DNA from: Plantibacter sp. VKM Ac-2880
GTDB taxonomy: Bacteria; Actinomycetota; Actinomycetes; Actinomycetales; Microbacteriaceae
Assembly (NCBI RefSeq): GCF_015351235.1
Contig: NZ_JADKSJ010000001.1
Location: forward strand, 186,001-250,000
Direction of reading: 5' to 3'
DNA length: 64,000 nt
The position numbers and the translations under genes are program-made. Position 1 is the first letter of the stretch, and every line of letters starts with the position of its first letter. The notes beneath the pieces were generated by a model that did no database searches, was not told where the DNA came from, and saw only the letters and a list, made by a program, of their open reading frames with translations. This document shows, piece by piece, positions 41,468 to 50,648 of the stretch.

Positions 41468-42532
41468 TCAGCCGCGAGCCGCCTCGGCGGGCGCTGCACC
41501 GGTCGAGTCGCGGACGACGAGTTCGGGCCGCAGCAGGATGGCCGGGGTCGATTCCCGGTCGTCGGTCCTTTCACGCGTGACCACCTGCTCGACCGCCAGC
41601 GCGGCCATGCGGGCGATGGGCTGGCGGACGGTCGTCAGCGACGGCGACACGAGATCGGCGAGAGGGATGTCGTCGAAGCCGACGACGGAGACGTCCGTGC
41701 CGATGCCGAGCCCCAGATCGCGGATGCCCTTGCAGACCCCGAGGGCCGTCATGTCGTTGATCGCGATGATGGCCGTCGGCGCTGGACCTGCGCTGAACAG
41801 CTCGTGCACGGCTCGTCGGCCGACCTCGGGGGCCTCGAGTTCGTCGGCGCCCGCCGGGAGTCCCGCCCACACCGGCAACTCCGATGCGTCGAGACCCGCC
41901 GCCTGCACCGCGGCGAGGAACCCCGCGTGTCGGACGGTCCGGTTCACCGAACGCTGCGACCCGGACACGAACGCGATCCTCCGGTGCCCGAGATCGGTCA
42001 GGTGGGATGCGGCGACGCTGCCGCCGAGGTGGTTGTCGATCCCGATGCTCGCGACGAGGGGCGGATCGCCGGGCTGGACGGGACGGTCGAACAGGATGAG
42101 GTTGAGGCCGCGCTCGACGAAGGCCGCCAGGTGGTCGAGCGACGGCAGTGAGGTGCAGAGGACGATGTCGCGGACGCCGTTGTCCCACAGCTCCTCCACG
42201 TAGCCGAGCTCCCGTCCGGGGTCGCGCTCGCTGTTGCCGAGGAGGACGTTGTAGCCGTGGCCGAGTGCCGCCTGCTCGAGCTCCCGGGCGAACGCACCCC
42301 AGAACGGGTTGCTGACCGACGGCACGATGAGGCCGATCGTCTTCGTCTGGCCGGTGCGCAGTTGCCGTGCAGCCCGGTTGGGGCGGTAGTCGAGCGCTCG
42401 GATGGCCGCGAAGACCCGATCGCGGGTCTCGGGTTGCATGCGGTCGGAACGACTGTTGAGGACGTTCGAGACGGTGCTGGTGGAGACGCCCGCTGCTGCG
42501 GCGACCTGTTGGATCGTCACCTTGTCGGCCAT
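41468..42532 (-). CDS. LacI-family regulator of the heparinase operon
   Basis: A 354-residue regulator from ATG 42532. HTH VTIQQVAAAAGVSTSTVSNV, hinge YRPNRAARQLRTGQTKTIG, then the effector domain (PSVSNPFWGAFARELEQAAL; VSVVGFDDIPLADLVSPSLT). It is divergent from the binding-protein gene; the gap holds three copies of ATCGATAC, one within a perfect 12-base palindrome close to its own start. The frame extends to 42619, but this start matches the family. Confidence 0.92.
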   Translation of the reverse strand: MADKVTIQQVAAAAGVSTSTVSNVLNSRSDRMQPETRDRVFAAIRALDYRPNRAARQLRTGQTKTIGLIVPSVSNPFWGAFARELEQAALGHGYNVLLGNSERDPGRELGYVEELWDNGVRDIVLCTSLPSLDHLAAFVERGLNLILFDRPVQPGDPPLVASIGIDNHLGGSVAASHLTDLGHRRIAFVSGSQRSVNRTVRHAGFLAAVQAAGLDASELPVWAGLPAGADELEAPEVGRRAVHELFSAGPAPTAIIAINDMTALGVCKGIRDLGLGIGTDVSVVGFDDIPLADLVSPSLTTVRQPIARMAALAVEQVVTRERTDDRESTPAILLRPELVVRDSTGAAPAEAARG

Positions 42533-42591
42533 GACCGCCCCTTTCGAGCCTCCGCGTCGACCGGGATTCCGGCAGCGGTGCCTTGATCCAG

Positions 42592-42800
42592 TGTATCGAT
42601 ACAGCGCTCGCGCCGCCAAGCTGAGATCAATTCTTCCGCGCGGTCACTGGTATCGGGCGGGGCCAGTGCTGCTGCGTCGGTTGACGTCGCCATGATCGGT
42701 GGTTATGGTCGGTAAATCGATACACAAGATCATCGCCGATCCTGGATACCGATGACGACGACGTCACGGACTCGCGGCATCGTCGCCCCGAATCGATACC
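42592..42800. promoter_or_regulatory. Three ATCGATAC operators in the heparinase operon promoter region
   Basis: Site one is the perfect palindrome TGTATCGATACA (42592-42603), 60 bases before the LacI start. Site two GTAAATCGATACAC (42712-42725) lies just after a likely promoter, -35 TTGACG (42681-42686) and -10 TATGGT (42704-42709, spacing 17). Site three AATCGATACC (about 42791-42800) is 19 bases before the binding-protein ATG. The arrangement fits repression of both directions by the divergent LacI protein. Confidence 0.65.
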
Positions 42801-42818
42801 CGTGAAGGGAACCAACGC

Positions 42819-44156
42819 ATGACCACCCGGACCATGAGGCCACGCCACCGGCGGACCACCGGCCTCCGCAGGGCTGCCCGTCTCGCCACCGGACTGCTCA
42901 CCGCGAGCGCGCTCACCCTGGCGCTCGGCGCGTGCTCGACCCCGGCGGCCGAGCAGGACGCCGATCCGAACGCCATCAGCGGCGACCTGACGATGCTGAC
43001 CCCGATCTTCGAGGGCTCCGCGGGGCAGAAACTGCTGGAGGAGGAGCTGCTGCCGCAGTTCACGGCGATGTACCCCGACGTGACGGTGTCCGTCGACTAC
43101 ACCAACTACGCCCGACTCAACGAGAAGCTGACCACCGGCGTCGTCTCCGGCCTGGTGCCGGACGTGATGATGATGGGCGTCGGCTGGATCGAGGCCTTCG
43201 CCGATCGCGGCGTCCTGGCCAACCTGAGCGACGGAGGCCTCACCGCCGAGTCGCTGGAGGAGACCATGACGCCGGAGATCGTCGAGGCCGGGCTCTGGAA
43301 CGGCGACGTGTACGGCGTCCCGATCATGCTCGACGCCCGCTTCGGCGTGGCCAGGATGGACCTCCTCCGGGAAGCCGGCTACGACCACACCCCTCGGACC
43401 TGGGACGAACTCGTCGAGATGGCCGACGCGCTCACCGAGCGCGACGCGAAGGGCAAGCTGACGCGCACCGGCTTCGACATGTTGACGATCGAACCGCGCC
43501 AGATGTTCGAGACGGCCCTGTTCTCGAACGGCGGGTCGCTCTTCTCCGAGGACAACAGCTCGCCGGCGTTCGACTCCGAGCAGGGAGTCGAGGCGCTGCA
43601 ACGGATCGTCGACCTCTTCCACGACGAGAAGGTGGAGGACACCGGGTTCTCCGCGCCCAACGCGACCGTCAACCCGCTCATCAACGGTCGGGCGGCGATG
43701 GCGATCGCCCACAACAACGTCTGGACCCAGGCCGAGGCGGCCGACCCGGAGGTGCTGGACGACCTCGAACCGTTCCTCATCCCCGGCGACTCGCCCAGCA
43801 TGTTCGTCGGCGGGACGATGGCGGCGGTCTCCGCCACCTCGGCTCATGAACGGGCGGCGCAGAAGCTCGTCGAGTTCCTGGCGAGCCCCGGCCCGGCGCT
43901 GGCGGCCAACCAGCAGCGCGGCAACGTGCCCGCCCTGACCGAGCTCCTCGAGAGCGACTACGTGCAGGACGACCGTCTCGTGCAGTTCGCGATGGAGAAC
44001 CTCTCGGTCGCCAAGCGTGAGGGCGGGCCCCCCAAGTGGCTCGGACTCCGCGGCGACGTCGCCCCGGCGATCGAGAACGCGATCCTCCGCAAGAAGACGG
44101 CGAAGGCGGCACTCACCGACCTCGCTGCGGCCTTCCAGAAGAAGTTGGACCGGTGA
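42819..44156 (+). CDS. Extracellular solute-binding lipoprotein (anionic glycan importer)
   Basis: A 445-residue family-1 binding protein. A basic N-terminus, hydrophobic stretch and lipobox (TLALGACST, Cys at about 32) give a membrane-anchored lipoprotein. The SBP core includes MLTPIFEGSAGQKLLEEELL, TTGVVSGLVPDVMMMGVGWI, GDVYGVPIMLDARFGVARMD and LINGRAAMAIAHNNVW. It should deliver the oligosaccharide to the two permeases that follow. Start ATG 42819 with GAAGGGA before it. Confidence 0.92.
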   Translation: MTTRTMRPRHRRTTGLRRAARLATGLLTASALTLALGACSTPAAEQDADPNAISGDLTMLTPIFEGSAGQKLLEEELLPQFTAMYPDVTVSVDYTNYARLNEKLTTGVVSGLVPDVMMMGVGWIEAFADRGVLANLSDGGLTAESLEETMTPEIVEAGLWNGDVYGVPIMLDARFGVARMDLLREAGYDHTPRTWDELVEMADALTERDAKGKLTRTGFDMLTIEPRQMFETALFSNGGSLFSEDNSSPAFDSEQGVEALQRIVDLFHDEKVEDTGFSAPNATVNPLINGRAAMAIAHNNVWTQAEAADPEVLDDLEPFLIPGDSPSMFVGGTMAAVSATSAHERAAQKLVEFLASPGPALAANQQRGNVPALTELLESDYVQDDRLVQFAMENLSVAKREGGPPKWLGLRGDVAPAIENAILRKKTAKAALTDLAAAFQKKLDR

Positions 44157-45109
44157 TCATGACCGCGACGCGCACCCCCGACGTCCCCAGGACGCTCGAC
44201 CCCCGGCAACCGCCACCCGTCCCACGGCGGGCCGCCAGCAAGCGTGCGGCTCGGAAGAGCGGCCTGTTCGGCTGGCTCATGGTCGCTCCGGCCGTGTTCC
44301 ACATCGGCCTCTGGACCGCGATCCCCGTCCTCGCGACGATCGCCCTGAGCTTCACCGATTACGACATCTTCGACGCACCCGCGTGGATCGGTCTCGACAA
44401 CTACGTGGAGATCTTCCAGGACCCGGTGTTCGGCCAGGCCACGTGGAACACGATCGTCTACACCTTCTGGACCGTGCCCGCCTCGATGGCGATCGCGATG
44501 GTCATCGCCGTCGCCCTCAACCAGAACCTGCGTCTCCGCACCTGGTTCCGGACCGCGTTCTTCCTGCCGCAGGTGACGGCCACGGTCGCCATCGCGATGG
44601 TCTGGCTGTGGATCTTCAACCCGCAGCAGGGCCTCCTGAACGGGATCCTCTCGGTGGTCGGCATCCCCGGTCAGGCCTGGCTGGCCGACCCGGAGTGGGC
44701 GCTCCCCTCGGTGATCCTCGTCGGCGCGTGGCAGGGCATCGGCATCAAGATGCTCATCTACATCGCGGCGCTCCAGAATGTCGATCCGTCGCTGTACGAG
44801 GCCGCCGCTGTCGACGGTGCGGGCCCGATCCGGAAGTTCTTCGCGATCACCGTGCCGATGCTGAAGCCCGCCACCTTCTTCGTGCTCATCATCTCGATCA
44901 TCGGAGCGTTCCAAGTGTTCGACCAGATCTACGTCCTGACCGACGGCGGGCCCGCCAACTCCACGACGATGATGACCTACGAGGTCTACCGCTCCGCGTT
45001 CCAGAACTTCGAGATGGGGATGGCCTCGGCGCAGTCGGTGCTGCTGTTCCTGATGCTCCTCGTGATGACCGTCATCGGCCGTCGCGCGACGAAGGGTGAC
45101 GAGGGATGA
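44153..45109 (+). CDS. Sugar ABC permease, MalF type (heparinase operon)
   Basis: A 318-residue permease starting at GTG 44153 (GTGA overlap; an ATG two codons later is possible). A Pro/Arg-rich cytoplasmic start, six helices and EAA loop (LYEAAAVDGAGPIRKFFAIT, about 220-240). YVLTDGGPANSTTMMTYEVY is typical of the family. It pairs with the MalG-type protein next door. The ATPase is not in the window. Confidence 0.93.
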   Translation: MIMTATRTPDVPRTLDPRQPPPVPRRAASKRAARKSGLFGWLMVAPAVFHIGLWTAIPVLATIALSFTDYDIFDAPAWIGLDNYVEIFQDPVFGQATWNTIVYTFWTVPASMAIAMVIAVALNQNLRLRTWFRTAFFLPQVTATVAIAMVWLWIFNPQQGLLNGILSVVGIPGQAWLADPEWALPSVILVGAWQGIGIKMLIYIAALQNVDPSLYEAAAVDGAGPIRKFFAITVPMLKPATFFVLIISIIGAFQVFDQIYVLTDGGPANSTTMMTYEVYRSAFQNFEMGMASAQSVLLFLMLLVMTVIGRRATKGDEG

Positions 45110-46050
45110 CCGCCGAACCGCTCACAACGAGGTCGCTCGTCACCGGTGCCCACGAGGACTTCGCGCCGAAGCCGGCCGGGCGGCGTCGGAACCGTCGATG
45201 GATCGGACGGCTCGTCCTCAACCTCGCCCTCACGCTCGGCGCGCTCACCATGGTGGTGCCGTTCATCTGGATGATCGCGACGTCGTTGAAGTCCCCGGCC
45301 GAGCTCGCCGAGTTCCCCCCGACGTTCCTGCCCAAGGTCTGGGAATGGAGCAACTATCCCGAGGCCCTCCAGGCGGCGCCGTTCGCCACCTACTTCCGGA
45401 ACAGCTTCATCATCTCGGCGTCGCACACGATCATCACGCTGATCTTCGCCGCGATGGCCGGCTACTCGCTGGCCCGCATCCGGTTCCGCGGTCGCGAGCT
45501 GGTCTTCCTCGGCTTCGTCGCGATGCTCATGATCCCGACCTACACGAAGATCGTGCCGCAGTTCCTGCTCGTGAAGTTCATGCCCCTCTTCGGCGGGAAC
45601 GACATCCTCGGGCAGGGCGGGTCCGGGTGGCTCAACACCTGGTGGGCGCTCATCATCCCCGGAGGTCTGAGCGCGACCGCGATCTTCCTGTTCCGCCAGT
45701 TCTACCTCTCCCTCCCGACGGAGCTCGCGGAGGCCGCGCGGATCGACGGACTCAGCGAGTTCCGCATCTTCTCCCGGATCTACACGCCGCTCATCAAGCC
45801 GGCGATCGCGACGGTCGCGCTCCTGACCTTCCAGGAGAGCTGGAACAACTTCCTCTGGCCGCTCCTCGTCACGACGAGGGACGACCTCAGGGTGATCCAG
45901 GTCGGGCTCGCCGTGTTCCAGCAGCTCGACGGGACGCAGTGGCAGTACCTGATGGCCGGCACCACGATGGCGACCATCCCGATGGTCCTCCTCTTCCTGT
46001 TCTGCCAGAAGTACTTCATCCAGGGGTTCACGAACGCCGGCATCAAGTAG
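45106..46050 (+). CDS. Sugar ABC permease, MalG type (heparinase operon)
   Basis: A 314-residue permease, ATGA overlap with the previous gene. Six helices, LTMVVPFIWMIATSLKSPAE at the start, and EAA loop LPTELAEAARIDGLSEFRIF. The 58-base gap to the reductase includes the ribosome-binding site AAAGGAA. It completes the importer membrane part. Confidence 0.93.
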   Translation: MTAEPLTTRSLVTGAHEDFAPKPAGRRRNRRWIGRLVLNLALTLGALTMVVPFIWMIATSLKSPAELAEFPPTFLPKVWEWSNYPEALQAAPFATYFRNSFIISASHTIITLIFAAMAGYSLARIRFRGRELVFLGFVAMLMIPTYTKIVPQFLLVKFMPLFGGNDILGQGGSGWLNTWWALIIPGGLSATAIFLFRQFYLSLPTELAEAARIDGLSEFRIFSRIYTPLIKPAIATVALLTFQESWNNFLWPLLVTTRDDLRVIQVGLAVFQQLDGTQWQYLMAGTTMATIPMVLLFLFCQKYFIQGFTNAGIK

Positions 46051-46108
46051 TCGGCGACCCCGCCCACCGCTCACCCCGAGCGGACCGAACACCAGCAAAG
46101 GAATCACC

Positions 46109-46873
46109 ATGCAGATCGACCTCACCGGCCGCCGCGCCCTCGTCACCGGCGGCGGCGCCGGCATCGGAGCCGCGATCGCCAGGGCCCTCGGAGCCAGCGG
46201 AGCGGACGTCGCCGTGCACTACGCGTCGAGTGCCGACGGAGCGGCCTCGGTCGTGGACGAGCTCACCGCCGTCGGTCGGACGGCTGTCGCGGTCCAGGGC
46301 GACCTGACGGACTCGGCTCAGGCGGACGCGGTGGTGCGGCAGGCGACCGAGGCGCTCGGCGGCCTCGACATCCTCGTCAACAACGCCGGCCACCTCGTCG
46401 GGCGGGCCACGATCGCCGAGATGACCGACGAGCACTGGCACCAGGTGCTCGACGTGAACCTCACGAGCAGTTTCGCCGTCACCCGTGCGGCGCTCCCCGC
46501 GCTCACGGCCTCCGGTGCCGGCCGCGTGATCCTCATGTCGTCCCTCGCCAGCGAGAACGGTGGCGGAGCGGGCTCGGTGCCCTACGCCGCGGCGAAAGCC
46601 GGCGTCATCGGGTTCACCCGGGCGCTCGCGAAGGAGATCGCGCCCGCCGGCGTGACGGTGAACGCGGTCGCCCCCGGGTTCATCGGCGACACGGCGTTCC
46701 ACAACACCTTCACCCCCACAAAGGCGCAGGAGGGGATCGTCGCCGGCATTCCGCTCGGCCGTGCCGGCACCGTCGACGACGTGGCCGGGGTCGCCCTGTT
46801 CCTCGCCTCCGAGCTGTCCTCCTTCGTGACCGGGCAGGTCGTCGACATCAACGGAGGGGCCAACTTCCGATGA
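46109..46873 (+). CDS. SDR-family oxidoreductase, candidate unsaturated-uronate (DEH) reductase
   Basis: A 254-residue classical short-chain dehydrogenase. Cofactor motif TGGGAGIG (13-20), NNAG (about 91-94) and the catalytic Ser...Tyr-x3-Lys (MSSLASENGGG... VPYAAAKAG). C-terminal TGQVVDINGGANF is typical. Between the importer and two heparinase-like genes, a fitting role is reduction of 4-deoxy-5-keto-uronate or a similar keto sugar from lyase action; substrate is inferred only from context. Overlaps the next gene by 4 bases. Confidence 0.88.
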   Translation: MQIDLTGRRALVTGGGAGIGAAIARALGASGADVAVHYASSADGAASVVDELTAVGRTAVAVQGDLTDSAQADAVVRQATEALGGLDILVNNAGHLVGRATIAEMTDEHWHQVLDVNLTSSFAVTRAALPALTASGAGRVILMSSLASENGGGAGSVPYAAAKAGVIGFTRALAKEIAPAGVTVNAVAPGFIGDTAFHNTFTPTKAQEGIVAGIPLGRAGTVDDVAGVALFLASELSSFVTGQVVDINGGANFR

Positions 46874-48684
46874 CCACCGTCACCCGGGCGCGAGGCGGGT
46901 GGTGGCACGACTTCGTCTGCCCCACCCACGGCACCGAGCTGCTCGAAGCGCGCGGCGACGCCTTCGTCTGCACCTACGGCTGCGAACTGCGCGGTGAGCC
47001 GTACGCCTCGGCCTGGATGGTGCTCGAACATCAGGTGGCGGCCCGACTCGCGCGCACGGCGGCGCGCCGCTTCCGACGACACGGCGACCCCGCCGACCAG
47101 GCACAGGCGCTCGCCGTCGTGCGCGAGTTCGCCGACTACTCCGCCGAGATCACGGCCGAGTGGAACCGCGACAGCGAGAGCTGGATGCTCCAGGGCAAGC
47201 TCTTCAAGCAGGCGCTGACGGAGGCGATCTGGGCGACACAGATCGCCGACGCGGTCGTCGTGCTCGCCGAGGACGAGGCGGCCCGGGAGGCGATGGGCGC
47301 ACCCGTCGCGACGATGCTCGAGGCCCTGCTGGAGACCATCGTGGAGTCCCGTCGGGTGCTCGTCATCGAGCGCGATGACCTCACGAGCAACTACGTCGCC
47401 TGGCTCGACGCCGCCGGTGGCCTGGCCACCCTGGCGCTCGCCGCATTGGGCGGAGTCGCGCCGCACGGCGATCAGGCCCGTTGGATCGAGCAGGCCGTCG
47501 AACACTCGGCCGTGGCCCTCGGCCAGGACGGCTGGGAGTGGGAGGGGTCCACGTACTACCACCTGTTCGTGCTCCGCGCCTATCTCCTCACCCTCGCCGG
47601 AGCCGACCAGGCGGCGCTCGACCCGGCCCTCGTCGGGCGGCTGCGCCGGATGGTCGACGTGCTCGTCGGCTTCGCAGGACCGGACGGTCGGCTGCCGATG
47701 CTGCACGACGGCCCCTACGACCGACTCGGCGTCCACCTCGAGGTGCTGGAGATCTGCGTCCTCGCCGGGCAGCTCTGGGATCGGACCGGTCTCGACACTG
47801 TCGAGGCCTGGGCCCGGCGGCGGATCGGCGAGCGTCACGACGGACTCGAGGACCTCCTCGACGGGTGGTTCTCCGGAACACCGCTCCCTGCCCCGGGCGA
47901 CGTCCTCGACCGCGGCTCGGTGCTCTTCGCCGACGTCGGGTACGCGGTCGTACGCTCCGAGGCGAGCTCCCTGCTGGCGGTGCTCGACGCCGGACCGCAC
48001 GGCGGCTCGCACGGGCATCTCGACACGCTCGCCCTGTACCTCTACGGCGACGGTGTCGCGTGGCAGCCCGCTCCCGGCGTCCCGCCCTACGGCAGTGCGC
48101 TGCGGCGCGGCCACTACGCGAGGACGACCGCGCACCCGACGGTCCGGGCGGACGATGCGGATCAGCTCGAGAGCTCCGCCCGTGTGGAGCGCTGGGAGGT
48201 CGACCCCGCCACCGACACGACGCTCGTCCAGGCGTCCTCCGACGCGGCGATCGACGGCGTCCTCCTCGAACGGCGGGTCGAGTCCATCGGGGGGATCCTC
48301 GTGGACGTCGTCCGTGCGACGACCGACGACGGCTCCGCCCGCAGCTTCACCGCCGCGTTCCGGCCCGCCGTGCCGTTCGAGGTCGTCCAGCAGAGTGACG
48401 GTTGGCGCACCGGCTGGTCCGGTCCCGCAGGGCGCCGGCTGCACGGGCACCACGTCGCGGACGTCGCCTCCGTGCTCGTGGACGCCCCTGGCAGAGGGCC
48501 GTCGGATGACCCGACCGTGCCCCTCGCCGTCGGTGACTGGACGGCGACGGCGCCGCGCGTCACCTTCGTGTCGGTCTTCGCCGAGGGCGAGGTCTCGCCG
48601 ATCGCGTCCGTCGGTCTCGACGCCGGGCGTCTGGTCATCGCCCTGACCGACGGACGAACCCTTGAACGGGAGCTGCTGCCGTGA
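46870..48684 (+). CDS. Heparinase II/III-family protein 1 (putative polysaccharide lyase)
   Basis: A 604-residue protein. It opens with a possible zinc site (C17-P-T-H20 and C34-T-Y-G-C38), as in heparinase II/III-type lyases with the CP.HG...C...GEPY..AW start. An (alpha/alpha) toroid spans about 60-340 (WEWEGSTYYHLFVLRAYLL; LPMLHDGPYDRLGVHLEVLE). The C-terminal beta part holds the heparinase II/III signature LDAGPHGGSHGHLDTLALYL then PGVPPYGS. No signal peptide, hence intracellular action on imported oligosaccharides. Family lyases break 1,4-bonds next to uronic acids by beta-elimination. Exact substrate (alginate-, heparin- or ulvan-like) unknown. Confidence 0.82.
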   Translation: MTTVTRARGGWWHDFVCPTHGTELLEARGDAFVCTYGCELRGEPYASAWMVLEHQVAARLARTAARRFRRHGDPADQAQALAVVREFADYSAEITAEWNRDSESWMLQGKLFKQALTEAIWATQIADAVVVLAEDEAAREAMGAPVATMLEALLETIVESRRVLVIERDDLTSNYVAWLDAAGGLATLALAALGGVAPHGDQARWIEQAVEHSAVALGQDGWEWEGSTYYHLFVLRAYLLTLAGADQAALDPALVGRLRRMVDVLVGFAGPDGRLPMLHDGPYDRLGVHLEVLEICVLAGQLWDRTGLDTVEAWARRRIGERHDGLEDLLDGWFSGTPLPAPGDVLDRGSVLFADVGYAVVRSEASSLLAVLDAGPHGGSHGHLDTLALYLYGDGVAWQPAPGVPPYGSALRRGHYARTTAHPTVRADDADQLESSARVERWEVDPATDTTLVQASSDAAIDGVLLERRVESIGGILVDVVRATTDDGSARSFTAAFRPAVPFEVVQQSDGWRTGWSGPAGRRLHGHHVADVASVLVDAPGRGPSDDPTVPLAVGDWTATAPRVTFVSVFAEGEVSPIASVGLDAGRLVIALTDGRTLERELLP

Positions 48685-50648
48685 TCCCGGCACTGCTCCT
48701 CGACGGGCGGGAGGACCGCCTCCGCGCCGAGCTGACCGGCGTGCGGCATCGCGAGTTCCGTCGCCTCCTCGACGAGTGCGAACGGCTGCGGGGGATCGAG
48801 CTTCCGTCGGAGCACCCACTGGCCTCGATCACGTACTTCGGTCCGGCCGCCGCGAACCTCGCGCTCGCCCACCGGCTGACCGGGCAGCCGCAGTACCTCG
48901 ACGAGCTGCGACGCTGGCTCATACCGCCACTGGCCTTCGAGCACTGGGGGCGCGCCCATCTGCCGGACCACGACCTCGATGCCGGTTGGCTGCTCCACGG
49001 CCTGTCGCTGGCCCTCGCCTGGGCGGGCGATGCACTCGACGAGGGGGAGCGGACCCGACTCCGCGATCGCCTGATCCTGCAGGGGACCCGCCTGTTCGAC
49101 TTCGCCGTGGAGACCGAGGGCGACTGGTGGTCGTCGTCGTACTGGCAGAACCACAACTGGATCTGCTTCACCGGGCTCGCCACCGCCGGGTACGTGCTGG
49201 CCGATGAGCATCCCGGCGCGCTGGCGTGGACCGAGCGCGCGAAGGCCAACTTCGACGAGGTCCTCGACCTCCTCCCCGCCGACGGCTCGAACCACGAGGG
49301 CGTCGTGTACTGGCGCTACGGCGAACCGTGGCTGGCGAGCTATCTCGACGTGCTGCGCGCCGCCGAGGAGATCGACTGGTTCCCGCGCAGCGAGCACCTT
49401 CGGGAGACCTTCTGGTTCCGCCTCCACCAGGCGGCTCCGGACCTCGAGCGCATCGTCGACCACGGCGACTGCCACGACCACCGCAGTGGGCACTCGGTCG
49501 CGCTGTACCGGAAGCTGGCCGCCGAGTACCGGATCCCGCAGGCCCAATGGTTGGCCGATCGTGTGTCGACCGACTTCTTCTGGCGGGAGGCGTCGCAGAG
49601 CGGTGTGCGCCCGGGGGTGCTGCCAGAGGCCTACCAGGAGCTGCTCTGGTTCGACCCCACGGTCGAGCCGGTCGGCCTGGAAGAGGTCTCCACGTCCAGG
49701 TACTTCCCCGATCTGGGTCTCGTGGCCGGACGGACGTCGTGGGCGGCGGATGCGACGCTCGTCTCGGTCAAGGCGTCGCCCGGTGGCGGCTGGCGGGCGT
49801 GGCGGGAGTCGCACCGTCTGTGGCGCGAACGGGGCTGGACGACGCTGAACACCGGTCACCACCACCCCGACGCTGGCGCGTTCGTCCTCCTCGGCGGCGG
49901 CGAGTACCTCGCGATCGACGAGGGCTACTCCTCCCGGAAGCGGACCGAGCACCACAACGGGGTGCTCGTCGACGGGGTCGGGTACGGCCGTGAAGGGCAC
50001 TACGACGTCCACGCCGGTCTCGCGGAGGATCGCGTCGGCGAGATGCTCGAGGTCACGCTCACCGGGGACTGGGTGCACACCGTCAGCGAGATCGGTGCCC
50101 TGTACGCGCCGACTCTCGGGATCCGCAGGCTCCGGCGTCACCTCGTGCGGACACCGAACGGTGCGCTCGTCCTCGTCGACGACCTCGAGGCCGACACCGA
50201 GCGGACGTGGACCTGGCTGCTGCAGACGACGAACCCGGCGGCGCTGCTCGCCGACGGCCGACGGCTCGCCCCCGCCGGTGCCGCGGGGCTCCTGGTGACC
50301 TCGCTCGACGACGTCGACTCGGTCGACGTCGTCCACCCGACGGCGGTCCAGGCGAACCCGACCTCGTCGACACCGGGGCTCGAGATCGAGCGGGTGCAGC
50401 ACACGCTACGCCGGACCTCGTCCCCGTCGCACTCGACGCGGTTCGTGTCCGTGCTCCAGCCCGTGCGGTTCGGTGAGCCCGCGCCGCCGGCCGCGACGAT
50501 GACCGAGGACGACGAGGGACTGATGGTCACGATCCCCGGGCTGACGGACGTGGAACAGGTGGTCGTGCGGCTCGACAGAGCGCGACCATGTCATGAGGGG
50601 ATGGACGCGGCCGGCAACGGCTTCGCGGGACGGAGGCTGGAAGGATGA
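48681..50648 (+). CDS. Heparinase II/III-family protein 2 (putative polysaccharide lyase)
   Basis: A 655-residue protein from GTG 48681 (4-base overlap). The N-terminal toroid contains HDLDAGWLLHGLSLALAW, WQNHNWICFTGLATAGYVL and LPADGSNHEGVVYWRYGEPW, with conserved Asn-His-Asn and Glu-Gly-Tyr-type catalytic surroundings. The beta part contains GWTTLNTGHHHPDAGAFVLL and EHHNGVLVDGVGYGREG. No secretion signal. It differs enough from protein 1 to be a distinct enzyme, not a duplicate. An exo-type oligouronate lyase is my best guess, similar in layout to oligoalginate lyases. Confidence 0.78.
   Translation: MIPALLLDGREDRLRAELTGVRHREFRRLLDECERLRGIELPSEHPLASITYFGPAAANLALAHRLTGQPQYLDELRRWLIPPLAFEHWGRAHLPDHDLDAGWLLHGLSLALAWAGDALDEGERTRLRDRLILQGTRLFDFAVETEGDWWSSSYWQNHNWICFTGLATAGYVLADEHPGALAWTERAKANFDEVLDLLPADGSNHEGVVYWRYGEPWLASYLDVLRAAEEIDWFPRSEHLRETFWFRLHQAAPDLERIVDHGDCHDHRSGHSVALYRKLAAEYRIPQAQWLADRVSTDFFWREASQSGVRPGVLPEAYQELLWFDPTVEPVGLEEVSTSRYFPDLGLVAGRTSWAADATLVSVKASPGGGWRAWRESHRLWRERGWTTLNTGHHHPDAGAFVLLGGGEYLAIDEGYSSRKRTEHHNGVLVDGVGYGREGHYDVHAGLAEDRVGEMLEVTLTGDWVHTVSEIGALYAPTLGIRRLRRHLVRTPNGALVLVDDLEADTERTWTWLLQTTNPAALLADGRRLAPAGAAGLLVTSLDDVDSVDVVHPTAVQANPTSSTPGLEIERVQHTLRRTSSPSHSTRFVSVLQPVRFGEPAPPAATMTEDDEGLMVTIPGLTDVEQVVVRLDRARPCHEGMDAAGNGFAGRRLEG

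Noticed and set aside
46582-50402. Two 745-codon-class minus-strand frames opposite the heparinase genes
   Set aside because: Same codon-bias artefact; no domain seen and the forward genes are coupled and recognisable.
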